DNA from: Oscillatoriales cyanobacterium
GTDB taxonomy: Bacteria; Cyanobacteriota; Cyanobacteriia; Cyanobacteriales; Laspinemataceae
Reading direction: 5' to 3'
DNA: 64,000 bases
Assembly: GCA_011390955.1 (NCBI GenBank)
Contig: JAABRM010000025.1
Span: forward strand, 1-64,000
In this document: positions 50,222 to 59,422 of the stretch, piece by piece
Position numbering within the stretch: position 1 is the stretch's first letter
Layout: each line of letters opens with the position of its first letter
Notes under the pieces: generated by a model
What the model saw: only the letters and a program-made list of their open reading frames with translations
Database searches by the model: none
Told to the model about the DNA's origin: nothing
Made by a program: the position numbers and the translations under genes

Positions 50222-51130
50222 TCATGGGGTCATGTTAGCAGGAGCATAACCAGCCTGAGCGAGCAATGCGATCGCCTCTGGACTGGAAAGAAAATCGAGA
50301 AAACTTTGTACCTGTGGGGCAGGGGATTTTTTAAACACCAAATTAATCGGGCGAACCATCAGATATTTGCCCGATTTAATATTATCCAAAGTCGGGGCAA
50401 TGCCGTTTAAGCTTAAGTGATTCACCGGCACTTTTTCATAAATTGAAGTCGCTAAAGAAAAAGTGCCAATACTATAAGGAGTGCTTTGCAAAGCGCTGAC
50501 CAGTTCACCTTGTTTGCGGAGAATCACCGCATCCGGTGAGGTGACTAAATCTTTGCCCAAATAATATTCTCGCAAAAGACGTTTTGCCGATTCATCTTCC
50601 GGGCGATCGAGGACGACAATGGTGGCATCGGGACCGCCAAACTCTTGCCAGTTTTTTGCTTGACCACTATAAATCGCTTTTAGATTATCTGTAGTTAAAT
50701 TTGTCACCCCCTCCACACTAGGGTTAGTTGCCACAACTAGACCGTCTTGGGCAATAACTTGTTGGGCTAAATCATCAGTTATTTCTGTCGGTTTGAGGGT
50801 TTTACTTAAGCTGCCAATATCTAGTAATCCTGCTTGAATTCCCGCAAGGGTACTTTCTGATTGACTTGCAGGCAAAAAATTGGCTTGGGTATTCGTTACT
50901 TTTTTAGTATAAGCATCCATTAAAAGCTGCAATACCCCAATGGTACTACTACCACCGCTGGCGCGAATTATTTGCTGCTGTTGCTCAGTTTCCGGGGTGG
51001 TAGATGGGGCTGTAGCTTCTGAATTAGGGCTGGGAGTACAACTGGTCAGGGGCAGGAGGGCGATTCCCACAGGGATCGCGAAGCGAATCGCGCTGACCAA
51101 GAAAAGCGTACCAGAGTAAAATTTCCGCAT
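50222..51130 (-). CDS. PstS-like substrate-binding lipoprotein
   Basis: A 302-residue lipoprotein. The signal peptide ends in LTSC (Cys31), followed by a Ser/Thr/Pro linker. Residues 55-300 resemble phosphate-type periplasmic binding proteins (PBP-like_2): RASGGSSTIGVLQLLMDAYTKK, a second SQSESTLAGIQAGLLDIGSLS loop and IVLD-type segments. SGS(S/T)T-like ligand loops are partly kept. The next gene is a sensor kinase three bases downstream, so it may present its ligand to that kinase instead of a transporter. Confidence 0.88.
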   Translation of the reverse strand: MRKFYSGTLFLVSAIRFAIPVGIALLPLTSCTPSPNSEATAPSTTPETEQQQQIIRASGGSSTIGVLQLLMDAYTKKVTNTQANFLPASQSESTLAGIQAGLLDIGSLSKTLKPTEITDDLAQQVIAQDGLVVATNPSVEGVTNLTTDNLKAIYSGQAKNWQEFGGPDATIVVLDRPEDESAKRLLREYYLGKDLVTSPDAVILRKQGELVSALQSTPYSIGTFSLATSIYEKVPVNHLSLNGIAPTLDNIKSGKYLMVRPINLVFKKSPAPQVQSFLDFLSSPEAIALLAQAGYAPANMTP

Positions 51131-51270
51131 AAAAAATCTTAGCTGACTAACTTTTTATTATACCTCATTTCAGGCGAAATTACCTAGATTTTGCTAGATT
51201 TTGCTAAATTATGATATTTTGGATATTGGCAGTCTTTTATTTATTTTAAGCAGATATTTTAATCAGAGAT

Positions 51271-52971
51271 ATGGCGCGGATTAATTTACTCGATACTCGG
51301 ACTACGAACTTTGGGGAAATCATCGGTAATGGCAAAATTTATCAAGTGCCCCTTTTTCAGCGGGATTATTCTTGGACAGAGGAAAATTGGGAAGACCTCT
51401 GGCAAGATATTATGGCACTTTATACTAACCAGGAGTTTAGTCATTATATGGGAGCAATTGTGTTACAAAGATCCCCGACTTCCGATCGAGAGTTTACGAT
51501 TATTGATGGACAACAACGATTAGCCACTCTTAGTCTGATTGCCATTGCAGCGATCGCCAAAATTCAAGCCCTAATCGATCGCGAACAAGACCCAGAAGCT
51601 AACCGCGATCGCCAAGAAATCCTCAAACGGACTTATCTGGGCGATCGCGACCCGCGTTCCCTCCGCTACTCCAGTAAATTACGGTTAAATCAAAATAATA
51701 ATGACTTCTATCAAAGTAACTTAATTAATCTCCGTAAACCTAGAAATATTCGCGCTTTGGCTAAATCTAATCAACTCATTTGGCAAGCAGTTGAATACTT
51801 TGGTCGGCAGCTAGAGACGGTTGAAGAAGTGATAAAAACCGGCGAAAAATTAGCCACTTTTCTGACCGACACCATTGCCAAACAACTGCTATTTATTCAA
51901 ATTAACGTTGAAGATGATTTAAGCGCTTATACAGTGTTTGAAACCTTAAATGCTAGAGGCATTGAACTCAGTTCAACGGATTTACTAAAAAATTATTTAT
52001 TTTCTCTGTTCCAAGGGCCTGATGACTTGGCAGAAGCCCAAAGACAATGGAGACGAATTATCAATACAGTGCAGATGGAAAAATTTCCAGAGTTTCTGCG
52101 TTATTATCTGAGTTTAAAAGAGACGAGGGTGAGACGGGAAAGGCTATTTAAACTCGTCCGGGCATCGGTGAAAAATGCTCAACAAGCCTTTGACTTACTT
52201 GATGAATTAGAAAATTATAGTAGTCTGTTTATTGCCCTGGAAAATGCTAATGATGAATTCTGGCGAGACACCCCAGGAAATCAACCTTATATTCGCGAAT
52301 TAGCGTTATTTAAAGTCAAGCAAGCTTATCCAACTTTATTCGCGGCTTACTCTAAGTTTTCGCCGGATAACTTTACCCGACTGCTGAAACTTGTGGCGGT
52401 GCTTTCCTTTCGCTATACGGTGGTCAGTGGTCTGAATCCTAACGAATTAGAATCCTATTACACCCAAGTGGCGATCGCTATTAACCAGGGTCAGATATCC
52501 ACCCCTAAACAAGTCTTTGAACGGCTACGTCCGATTTATGTTTCTGATGAGAAGTTTAAACAAGATTTTGCTTTGCTGTCAATTTCGACCAAAGGACAAA
52601 AGAAAAAACTGGTGCGATATATTCTGGGGAAACTGGAGATGGATGCGGCGAACCGAACCGATATTAATGAAGATAGTTTTTCCATCGAGCATATTTTACC
52701 GGAATCACCCAACAATGCTTGGAGAAAACATTTCCCCGATAGTCAGATAGAAGAGATGGTTTATCGCCTCGGTAATTTAACGCCATTGGAGCCAAATTTT
52801 AATCGGGAAATAGGCAAGGAGGTTTATGCACTTAAGCAGAACAAGTATCAGGAAAGTGTTTATGCTTTAACTAAGAATATTCTGGCAGAAGCATGGACAA
52901 TAGATACTATAGTTCAACGTCAAAATGATTTAGCAAAGCGTGCAGTGCATATTTGGCGATCGGACTTTTAA
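51271..52971 (+). CDS. DUF262/DUF1524 protein (GmrSD-like nuclease)
   Basis: A 566-residue protein. N-terminal DUF262 (ParB-like NTPase fold): YQVPLFQRDYSWTEENWEDLW (23-43) and the FTIIDGQQRLATLSLI motif (about 75-90). C-terminal DUF1524 HNH-type nuclease: SIEHILPESPNNAW (about 468-481), RLGNLTPLEPNFNREIG. The combination defines the GmrSD family of type IV restriction enzymes, which cut modified (glucosylated) phage DNA, and several related defence proteins. No other restriction gene is next to it, but an AAA/TOPRIM-like pair follows on the opposite strand. Confidence 0.92.
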   Translation: MARINLLDTRTTNFGEIIGNGKIYQVPLFQRDYSWTEENWEDLWQDIMALYTNQEFSHYMGAIVLQRSPTSDREFTIIDGQQRLATLSLIAIAAIAKIQALIDREQDPEANRDRQEILKRTYLGDRDPRSLRYSSKLRLNQNNNDFYQSNLINLRKPRNIRALAKSNQLIWQAVEYFGRQLETVEEVIKTGEKLATFLTDTIAKQLLFIQINVEDDLSAYTVFETLNARGIELSSTDLLKNYLFSLFQGPDDLAEAQRQWRRIINTVQMEKFPEFLRYYLSLKETRVRRERLFKLVRASVKNAQQAFDLLDELENYSSLFIALENANDEFWRDTPGNQPYIRELALFKVKQAYPTLFAAYSKFSPDNFTRLLKLVAVLSFRYTVVSGLNPNELESYYTQVAIAINQGQISTPKQVFERLRPIYVSDEKFKQDFALLSISTKGQKKKLVRYILGKLEMDAANRTDINEDSFSIEHILPESPNNAWRKHFPDSQIEEMVYRLGNLTPLEPNFNREIGKEVYALKQNKYQESVYALTKNILAEAWTIDTIVQRQNDLAKRAVHIWRSDF

Positions 52972-52975
52972 GATT

Positions 52976-53063
52976 AGGACTTACTCATAAACGCTATCCG
53001 TAGGGTGTGTTAGCGAAGCGTAACGCACCATAACCCCATATATAGAATCGCTGCGTAAGTCTT
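52976..53063. mobile_element. MITE-like element C
   Basis: Ends AGGACTTACTCA (52976-52987) and TGCGTAAGTCTT (53052-53063), inverted with a few mismatches. The core carries GTAGGGTGTGTTAGCGAAGC, also seen near 42493. It lies between the two convergent defence-type genes. Confidence 0.65.
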
Positions 53064-53078
53064 AGAATATCAAGATTG

Positions 53079-53810
53079 CTAACCACAAAAATCCCGCAGA
53101 TAGTTGTAAAATTCTCTAAAAATAGGACATTTTTGCTGAATCACTTCTGGGTTGAGCATCTTTAACAGTTCAGGAGTATGATTTTTTTTGGAGAAAGGGG
53201 GTTGTTTGACATTACTATCATCGATTCTCGTGGTTGATAAAATCAACAAATCTGATAATTTTTCTTCACAACTATCTCGCTGCGGGTCATAAGTGCTGAA
53301 TGATTCAGGAGCGTCAAAAGGAAGGTGGCATTGTTGACTTAACCACCAACGCATCTGTTCATGTCTGCGGCGAAAATCTGTATATTTGGCAATTGAATTG
53401 TCCCAATCGGCAATAATCCAAGCTTCTAATTCGGGAGCAGCAAAAGCTACAAATTTAGGAATTGTTGCACAATTTGGGATGAGATTAATCGCCGCTAAAA
53501 ACTTTTGTTTTTGCGCTTGATAATTCCGACAATCTAAGTCATCAATAACGAGAATAAGCTGACAATTCTCTGGCTCATTCCTGAGCGAGATCGCTAGTTC
53601 TCGGTTGATTTGTGCAATTAAACTATCCCCAGTTCTGCCATAACCACTGGTAGAACCTCGATTTGGTTGATTGGCTTTTGGCCCCGGTTTTTGCCTAGCG
53701 GGAGTTTTCCGTTTAAATACACATTGAGGAAAACATTTTTCTAAAAATGGGATTAAACCGGCGACTTCCGCTTCTCCTCCTCCTGCAAATACCCAAACTA
53801 CCACGGCCAT
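53079..53810 (-). CDS. TOPRIM-like partner of the AAA ATPase (DUF4276/RloB-like)
   Basis: About 243 residues. An N-terminal VFAGGGEAEV segment (acidic Glu), then VIDDLDCRN (about 120) and FAAPELEAWIIADWD (about 150) give an acidic-residue pattern like TOPRIM/RloB/DUF4276 proteins. It overlaps the ATPase gene by 13 bp. The ATG at 53810 directly abuts GGAGG; a GTG at 53804 has better spacing (six bases) and may be the true start. Such nuclease-type proteins usually act with an OLD-like ATPase in phage defence. The family assignment is tentative. Confidence 0.7.
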   Translation of the reverse strand: MAVVVWVFAGGGEAEVAGLIPFLEKCFPQCVFKRKTPARQKPGPKANQPNRGSTSGYGRTGDSLIAQINRELAISLRNEPENCQLILVIDDLDCRNYQAQKQKFLAAINLIPNCATIPKFVAFAAPELEAWIIADWDNSIAKYTDFRRRHEQMRWWLSQQCHLPFDAPESFSTYDPQRDSCEEKLSDLLILSTTRIDDSNVKQPPFSKKNHTPELLKMLNPEVIQQKCPIFREFYNYLRDFCG

Positions 53811-55087
53811 CCTCCAATACTCGGATCCCCAATTCGATACAAATCCCCCAATTCCCATCCTTCTGCCAGTTTTGCTTCAAGATGTTCTGGTGATAAATTT
53901 TCTGTGGAAAAATGGATTTTATCTGAAGAAGAAAAACACAATACATTTTCTAAACAATCGGTAAAGTTATCCAATAAATCTGGACTATGAGTGGCAATGA
54001 TGATTTGGGTGTTTCTAGAAGCTTTTTTAATCCACCCTGCCAAAATTCGCATCCAAGCAACGTGCAAGCCTAATTCCGGTTCATCAATGACTAATAATGA
54101 GGGTAATTTAGGAGAATGTAAAATCACTGCCCAACATAACATTCTGACTGTGCCATCGGACATTTCTCTTAAATAAAATGGTTCTTTAATTCCTTCAAAA
54201 TGCCATTCAATCGTTATCCCATATTGACCCGATCGCATTGGTCTAATCCGACGAGTTTTGGGCAGGATAGCTTTCATGGCTTCATTAATACTATCCTCAA
54301 AGTCAATATTTTGTTGAATTAAATTCTCAAAAACCAACGGTAAATTCTCACCGGATGAAGATAAATGAATATCCGACGAGCCGATTTTCGGTTCTGAAGT
54401 TCTGATTTGATGTAAATCCATATTATTGGCATTATAAAATTGCCAATCAGCCACAGATTCTAAGAGTTCTCGTCTCACCTCATAAACTGTTGTATTTTTC
54501 GGAGTAAATGAAGTATTTTCTAATAAACTGGGAATGATATTTACTCCTAAAGTATTAATCGGAATATTTGCTAATCTTTCAAACCTCGTTGTACGTTGCT
54601 CTTCGTCATAAATACTAATTAAACCTTTGCCAATTTCTTCTCCGTGAAATTTATAATAGAAAAAAGGTGGTTCTAGCCCCCGATCGCAAGATAAATTTTC
54701 TTCGGCTAGATTAGCTCTTGATTTGATTAATGATTGGTCAACCCAGAGTTTCAAAGAAAGATTAACCGTGTCATTTTCACGGCGATCTAGTTTAGCAAAA
54801 CTATCTAGATTAGAAAAACTATAGTTAAAGAATATATACGCGGGACTCGCCACCGTATTATCTAAAATCCGATTTCCACCTAAGATAGAAATTGCATCTT
54901 CAAAGCTACTAACTCCCCTGACTGGATCCCAAATTGGAGTGAGGCAATTTTTCAGGAATTGTATATAATTAATTAAATTGCTTTTTCCCGAACCATTAGA
55001 ACCAATAAAAATATTCAGCTTGTTGAGTTTAATTTCCCCGACTAAATTTTTATAATTTTGAGTTTTAATGGAATTCAGAATTGCCAT
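53798..55087 (-). CDS. AAA-family ATPase (OLD/RecF-like)
   Basis: A 429-residue SMC/RecF-type ATPase. Walker A is FIGSNGSGKSNLINYIQFL (about 28-46) after the FKNL-like start NYKNLVGEIKLNKLN. The ABC signature is near EMSDGTVRMLCWAVIL (about 305), and Walker B with D-loop is LLVIDEPELGLHVAW. A switch His is in IIATHSPDLLDNF (about 374). The insert between (about 90-290) is unassigned. The layout matches ATPases of two-gene OLD-type systems. It is translationally coupled to the TOPRIM-like gene by overlap. Confidence 0.9.
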   Translation of the reverse strand: MAILNSIKTQNYKNLVGEIKLNKLNIFIGSNGSGKSNLINYIQFLKNCLTPIWDPVRGVSSFEDAISILGGNRILDNTVASPAYIFFNYSFSNLDSFAKLDRRENDTVNLSLKLWVDQSLIKSRANLAEENLSCDRGLEPPFFYYKFHGEEIGKGLISIYDEEQRTTRFERLANIPINTLGVNIIPSLLENTSFTPKNTTVYEVRRELLESVADWQFYNANNMDLHQIRTSEPKIGSSDIHLSSSGENLPLVFENLIQQNIDFEDSINEAMKAILPKTRRIRPMRSGQYGITIEWHFEGIKEPFYLREMSDGTVRMLCWAVILHSPKLPSLLVIDEPELGLHVAWMRILAGWIKKASRNTQIIIATHSPDLLDNFTDCLENVLCFSSSDKIHFSTENLSPEHLEAKLAEGWELGDLYRIGDPSIGGWPW

Positions 55088-55423
55088 AATTTATTTAAAT
55101 TTTATAATCTAAGATATATCCAATTATTGCCTAGATAAGTATAAGTATAGCGTTTATTGTCCCTTCGGAAGTACAGAGGTTTTCTGGATTCTAGCGGGCG
55201 CGGGAATGACAGGTTTTTTTGTAGTTCATAAATATGACAATTGAAATATATCATCATCCCCCGTCGCTCAGGCAGAAATGTAACATCTTTTAATAATAAC
55301 CTGCTATATTTCCGGGTTTGAATAGAAAAAACGATCGCCTCTGCTCCCGAAGAAAACAAAAGCGATCGCTTTTCAATTTTTTCCTAATTTTCTGGCACAA
55401 AAGTTACAGAGAAAATCCCCTAA
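55088..55423. other. gene-free stretch with a dispersed CGCGGGAATGACA repeat
   Basis: The region upstream of the AAA gene. It contains TTCTGGATTCTAGCGGGCGCGGGAATGACAG (55181-55211), a decayed copy of the GGATTCCCGC/GCGGGAATGACA repeat seen at 5052, 5155, 32398, 60475 and 60950. An 85-codon minus frame crosses it and looks spurious. Confidence 0.6.
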
Positions 55424-57547
55424 TTAAGGAGCTAAACGCCACATTTTGATCGTGTCATCAAAACCGCCGCTAATCATGGTTGTTCCGTCCGCAGAAAAAC
55501 CGATTTCTACGGAATCTGTATGACCTTTAAGAGTGCCTTTTTGACAACCATTGCGTGTACTCCACAGTTTAATAGTGCCATTTAAGTCCCCACTGGCTAA
55601 GGTGCGACCATCGGGACTAAAGGCAACTGAATAAACTTGCTTGGAGTGACCGTGTAGAGTCCGCCGAAGTGTGCCGGTTTCCAAGTTCCAGAGTTTGACC
55701 GTGCGATCCCAACTGCCACTAGCGAGGGTTTTGCCATCAGGGGCGATCGCAATTGACCAAACTGAATCCGTATGACCGGACAAAGTGCGAAATGCCTTAC
55801 CCGTGTTGACATTCCAGAGTTTCACCGTGCCATCGGTACTGCCACTGGCGAGGGTTTGACCATCGGGACTAAACTTAACGGATTGCACTTCTTGGGTATG
55901 ACCGACTAAAGTTTGCTGGAGGTATCCCTGAGAAGAGTCTGAGGAATATTTCTGAGAATATTGCCCAGAATATTGCCCAGAATATTGCCCAGAATATTGC
56001 CCAGAGTTGCGATGAGTATATCCTTTGGCATACTCGTTACTATAACCCTTGAAATATTCGGGATATAGCTCAGATTTGTTCCGATTAATATTCCACAATT
56101 TAATCGTTTTATCAAAGCTGCCACTGGCGACTAAAGAGTTATCCGGGCTAAAAGCTACAGAAAAGATTCCGGCATCATGGCCTTTGAGGGTGTTCAACAA
56201 TTCCCCTGTCCGCAAATCCCAAATTTTTACGGTCCGATCGGCACTGCCACTGGCCAACAATTTGCCATCAGAACTAATCGCCACTGACCAAACGGCACCC
56301 GTATGCCCTGCTAAAGTTTGGATGGGAATTCGGGCATTATCGATGCTGACGTGCCACAGTTGAATGGTGCCATCCCAACTGCCACTGGCGATGGTTTTGC
56401 CATTGGGGCTGACCGCTACAGACCAGACCGGACCGGAGGTAGTGGCCAAAGTCCGCATCGGTGGCAGATTGTCAGAAGAGTAATCAGGCTTGACGCTGTG
56501 ATGTTTTGGCGGTTGATTGTGGTATTCGAGAACCGAATATGGGACTGGTTCAGTTGTGATGGTGGTTCGTGGCACTGGTGAAGGTAAACGAGTTGTCACC
56601 AGGAGAGATAACAGGGCGACGGTTGCCCCACCGATCGCCGTGACTAAGCGAGTATTTTGAGTGACGGGTAACGAGGGCAGGGAGACTTTTTTCAGGTCTT
56701 TGAGGATTGTCTCGGCCCGATTGTAGCGCAGTTTCCAATCCCGTTGAACCATTTTGTCCAGGATTTGCCCAAGTTGAAGACTGACGGGGGTTTTCAAATA
56801 ATCCCGCCAAACCCAGGTTTCTGATTTCGGATCGAAGAGGTCAAAGGCTGAAAGTCCGGTGAGCAGATGCAAGCAAATTAGCCCTAGGCTATAAAAGTCG
56901 CTGGCAATCACCGCTTTGCCTTTGGTTTGTTCCGGGGCCGCATATTCGGCAGATCCGGTGACTGTTCCCGGTTGAATTTGGCGAAAACGGTTATAAGTTT
57001 CCGCTGTACCAAAATCAACTAAGATGAGTTGATTGGTTTGGTGGCTGCGAATGATATTTTCTGGTTTGATATCCCGGTGAATCAGATTGAAGCTATGGAC
57101 AAAATCGATCGCTGGGAGCAAATCATAAAGTAGTTTGCGAATTTGCGCTTCGTTAAATGTGCCTGCTTCGGTTAATTCTTGCTCCAGATTTTGTCCTTCA
57201 ATATATTCTTGGATGATATATTGACTGCCCTCTTGCTCAAATGAGGCGAGTAATGAGGGGATTTGCGGATGTTTGCCGATTTCTGCAAGCTGTTCGGCGT
57301 AGATTTGAAATGCCCCAGTCTTGTTCGGTTTGGCATCAGAGTCAATGAATTGCTTGATGACGCAAGGGGGATGGGACGGTTGATCTTCGTCTACGGCTAA
57401 AAAAGTGTTGCCCGATGTCCCTTTGCTGAGTGGCGCGATCGCCCGGTAGCGGTTTTTTAACAGCAATTTCGCCCCGCAACTGCTACATAACTCAGCGTGG
57501 TCAGAATTTGCAGGATTCTGGCAATCAGGATTAATACAGTATGTCAT
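55424..57547 (-). CDS. Ser/Thr kinase with WD40 propeller, SpkB-type
   Basis: The start at 57547 (MTYCINPDC) is chosen; the frame opens at 57646 without support. A four-Cys zinc ribbon (CINPDCQNP, LCSSCGAK) is at 4-27. The kinase domain (about 34-300) has Lys68, HRDIKPENII, LVDFGTAETYNR and GSAEYAAPEQTKG. One membrane segment (about 310-328) is followed by a seven-bladed WD40 propeller (about 355-707; repeated LASGSxDxTVKLW). An insertion between blades 3 and 4 has GQYS repeated four times (12-bp DNA repeats at about 55957-56004). A membrane kinase sensing through the propeller. 707 residues. Confidence 0.93.
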   Translation of the reverse strand: MTYCINPDCQNPANSDHAELCSSCGAKLLLKNRYRAIAPLSKGTSGNTFLAVDEDQPSHPPCVIKQFIDSDAKPNKTGAFQIYAEQLAEIGKHPQIPSLLASFEQEGSQYIIQEYIEGQNLEQELTEAGTFNEAQIRKLLYDLLPAIDFVHSFNLIHRDIKPENIIRSHQTNQLILVDFGTAETYNRFRQIQPGTVTGSAEYAAPEQTKGKAVIASDFYSLGLICLHLLTGLSAFDLFDPKSETWVWRDYLKTPVSLQLGQILDKMVQRDWKLRYNRAETILKDLKKVSLPSLPVTQNTRLVTAIGGATVALLSLLVTTRLPSPVPRTTITTEPVPYSVLEYHNQPPKHHSVKPDYSSDNLPPMRTLATTSGPVWSVAVSPNGKTIASGSWDGTIQLWHVSIDNARIPIQTLAGHTGAVWSVAISSDGKLLASGSADRTVKIWDLRTGELLNTLKGHDAGIFSVAFSPDNSLVASGSFDKTIKLWNINRNKSELYPEYFKGYSNEYAKGYTHRNSGQYSGQYSGQYSGQYSQKYSSDSSQGYLQQTLVGHTQEVQSVKFSPDGQTLASGSTDGTVKLWNVNTGKAFRTLSGHTDSVWSIAIAPDGKTLASGSWDRTVKLWNLETGTLRRTLHGHSKQVYSVAFSPDGRTLASGDLNGTIKLWSTRNGCQKGTLKGHTDSVEIGFSADGTTMISGGFDDTIKMWRLAP

Positions 57548-58668
57548 AATAGCTTTTCCCTGCTTTAGATATTGTCTATGATAAGTCTTCTGGCAAAGAA
57601 GACCCACTGTCCGGCGCCCGAAGTCCACCTCACTGCATGACTTCACCGAAACAGATTCGTCCCCTTTGAGTATAGACCGTTGAGCCTAAACCCGGTGGTT
57701 TCCGAAAACCAGAGGGTTTTGGTAGTGGTTGATATTTTATTTTTGCCCCTAATCGAGAAAATCAGCGATCGCTCCCAGTCGGAATGTCGCAAAATACCCT
57801 GGCAATGGTTCCTTGGTTCCTTGGTTCCTGTGATTTTGGCTGGCTGGTAGTCGATCCCGTTGACCCTGACACTTTTTAATCTTACTGCTGAAATCTTACT
57901 GCGGATCGGATTTTAGGCGATCGCACGGGAATATATCCCCCTGAAATCAGTTCAATGGCTGTTGTTTCCTAATTATCAACTACAGTCATTGCTCAAATGA
58001 TTCATAATTTTTTACTTTTCTTAACAATTCTTGAAAAGTCTGGGATGTCGCGGGAAAACTTACATCGCCGCAAGTCTGGGGCGATCGAGTTAGATTAGCC
58101 GCAGCCAGAGACAAGAACCGAAAAATCGCTGATATCCGCGCTACCCAAGCTACCCAAGCTACCCAATAGCCGACCGAAATCCTCCCAAATATCGTTGATT
58201 AATTTCTTCGATCCACAAAAATTAGTTATTTGTTTCGTTTTATCCTCTTGCATTATTGAGAAAATATGCTATTATTTTACCATAAATTATCCCCCAAATT
58301 ACCGGGATAAATTTAAATATTTTTTCTCTAGCATCCCTAATAATTACCATCACTTATATTATGTTATTTTGCCTAACTTTATCAATGAATAGTGAATAGT
58401 TAAAAGTGAATATTTAAAAACAACCAACCAACAACAACCAACAACCAACCAACAACAACCAACAACCAACAACAACCAACAACCAACAACCAACAACCAA
58501 CAACCAACAACAACCAACAACCAACAACCAACAAATAACAAATAACAAATAACAAATATAATAGTGCCAATATGCCGGAAAGAATCAGCCGATCTGGGAA
58601 AAGCTTTCGCAACCTTGCTAAAGTTAAAGAAAAGATAGAAACAAAACGATCCAAACAAGGGGTGAACG
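57548..58668. other. 1.1-kb gene-free stretch between kinase and rre1-like gene
   Basis: Contains GGTTCCTTGGTTCCTTGG triplets near 57806, CTACCCAAG triplets near 58140, an AT-rich stretch with a 65-codon frame (58195) of membrane-like composition that I do not call, and a CAACCAACAAC array (58418-58556). The promoter of the response regulator should lie after 58560. Confidence 0.55.
58418..58556. repeat. CCAACAACAACCAAC array
   Basis: A one-armed array of AACCAACAACAACC units ending in CAAATAACAAATAAC. It lies about 110 bp before the response-regulator gene. Confidence 0.9.
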
Positions 58669-59355
58669 ATGGCACAAAAGTTGTTGCTGGTGGATGATGA
58701 ACCAGGTTTACGGGAAGCCGTACAAGCCTATTTGGAAGATAGTGGCTTTGAGGTGAATGTTGCGCCGAATGCGAAACAGGGCTGGGAACTGCTGCAAACT
58801 ACCCTACCTGACTTGGTAATTACAGATATTATGATGCCCCAGGTGGATGGTTATCAGTTTTTGAAACAGATGCGAGAGGATCCTCGGTTTAAGGCGCTGC
58901 CGGTGGTGTTTTTGACAGCTAGGGGGATGACAAGCGATCGCATCTTGGGGTATCAAGCGGGTTGTGATGTCTATATTTCCAAACCCTTTGACCCGGATGA
59001 GTTAGTGGCGATCGTGCAAAATTTGCTGCAACGTCGTGCAGCGCAAAATAGTGAAGAGGGCGATGAAACGGGAATGGCGGATTTAGCCCGTCAAATTGCG
59101 GAAATTAAAGCATTGCTCACGGGAACTACGGGAATTGTCCAGACCCCTCCACCGATTAAAGTCGATTTAACTCCCAGAGAACAAAGTGTTTTGGATTTGG
59201 TCGCCCAAGGGTTAATGAATAAAGAAATTGCCCGCCGTTTAGAAACCAGCGTGCGGAACGTAGAAAAGTATGTCAGTCGCTTATTTAGTAAGACGGGCAC
59301 CAACAGTCGAACTGAGTTGGTGCGGTATGCGTTGGAACACGGATTAACGAATTAG
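58669..59355 (+). CDS. rre1: NarL-family response regulator, Rre1/Ycf29-like
   Basis: A 228-residue response regulator. Receiver domain 1-120: DDE (about 9-11), phosphoacceptor Asp53 in VITDIMMP, Thr in FLTARG and Lys in ISKPFDPDE. A linker follows, then a LuxR-type HTH (about 165-228): LTPREQSVLDLVAQGLMNKEIARRL and VRNVEKYVSRLFSKTGTNSRTELVRYA. The NVEKYVSRLF pattern is that of cyanobacterial Rre1 and plastid Ycf29, stress regulators paired with Hik2/Hik34. The identity is from pattern memory; the domain call is firm. Confidence 0.85.
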   Translation: MAQKLLLVDDEPGLREAVQAYLEDSGFEVNVAPNAKQGWELLQTTLPDLVITDIMMPQVDGYQFLKQMREDPRFKALPVVFLTARGMTSDRILGYQAGCDVYISKPFDPDELVAIVQNLLQRRAAQNSEEGDETGMADLARQIAEIKALLTGTTGIVQTPPPIKVDLTPREQSVLDLVAQGLMNKEIARRLETSVRNVEKYVSRLFSKTGTNSRTELVRYALEHGLTN

Positions 59356-59422
59356 CACCTTATTCAACCGTGAAGAACATCAAAGCAAATGGACATGAAC
59401 ACTCAACCAGTGAACCCCCTCT

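Noticed and set aside
55102-55359. 85-codon ORF on the minus strand upstream of the AAA gene's neighbour
   Set aside because: Its middle is a dispersed palindromic repeat and the composition is not protein-like.
58195-58392. 65-codon hydrophobic ORF
   Set aside because: AT-rich intergenic DNA often gives Phe/Ile/Tyr-rich frames; no ribosome-binding site or family pattern.
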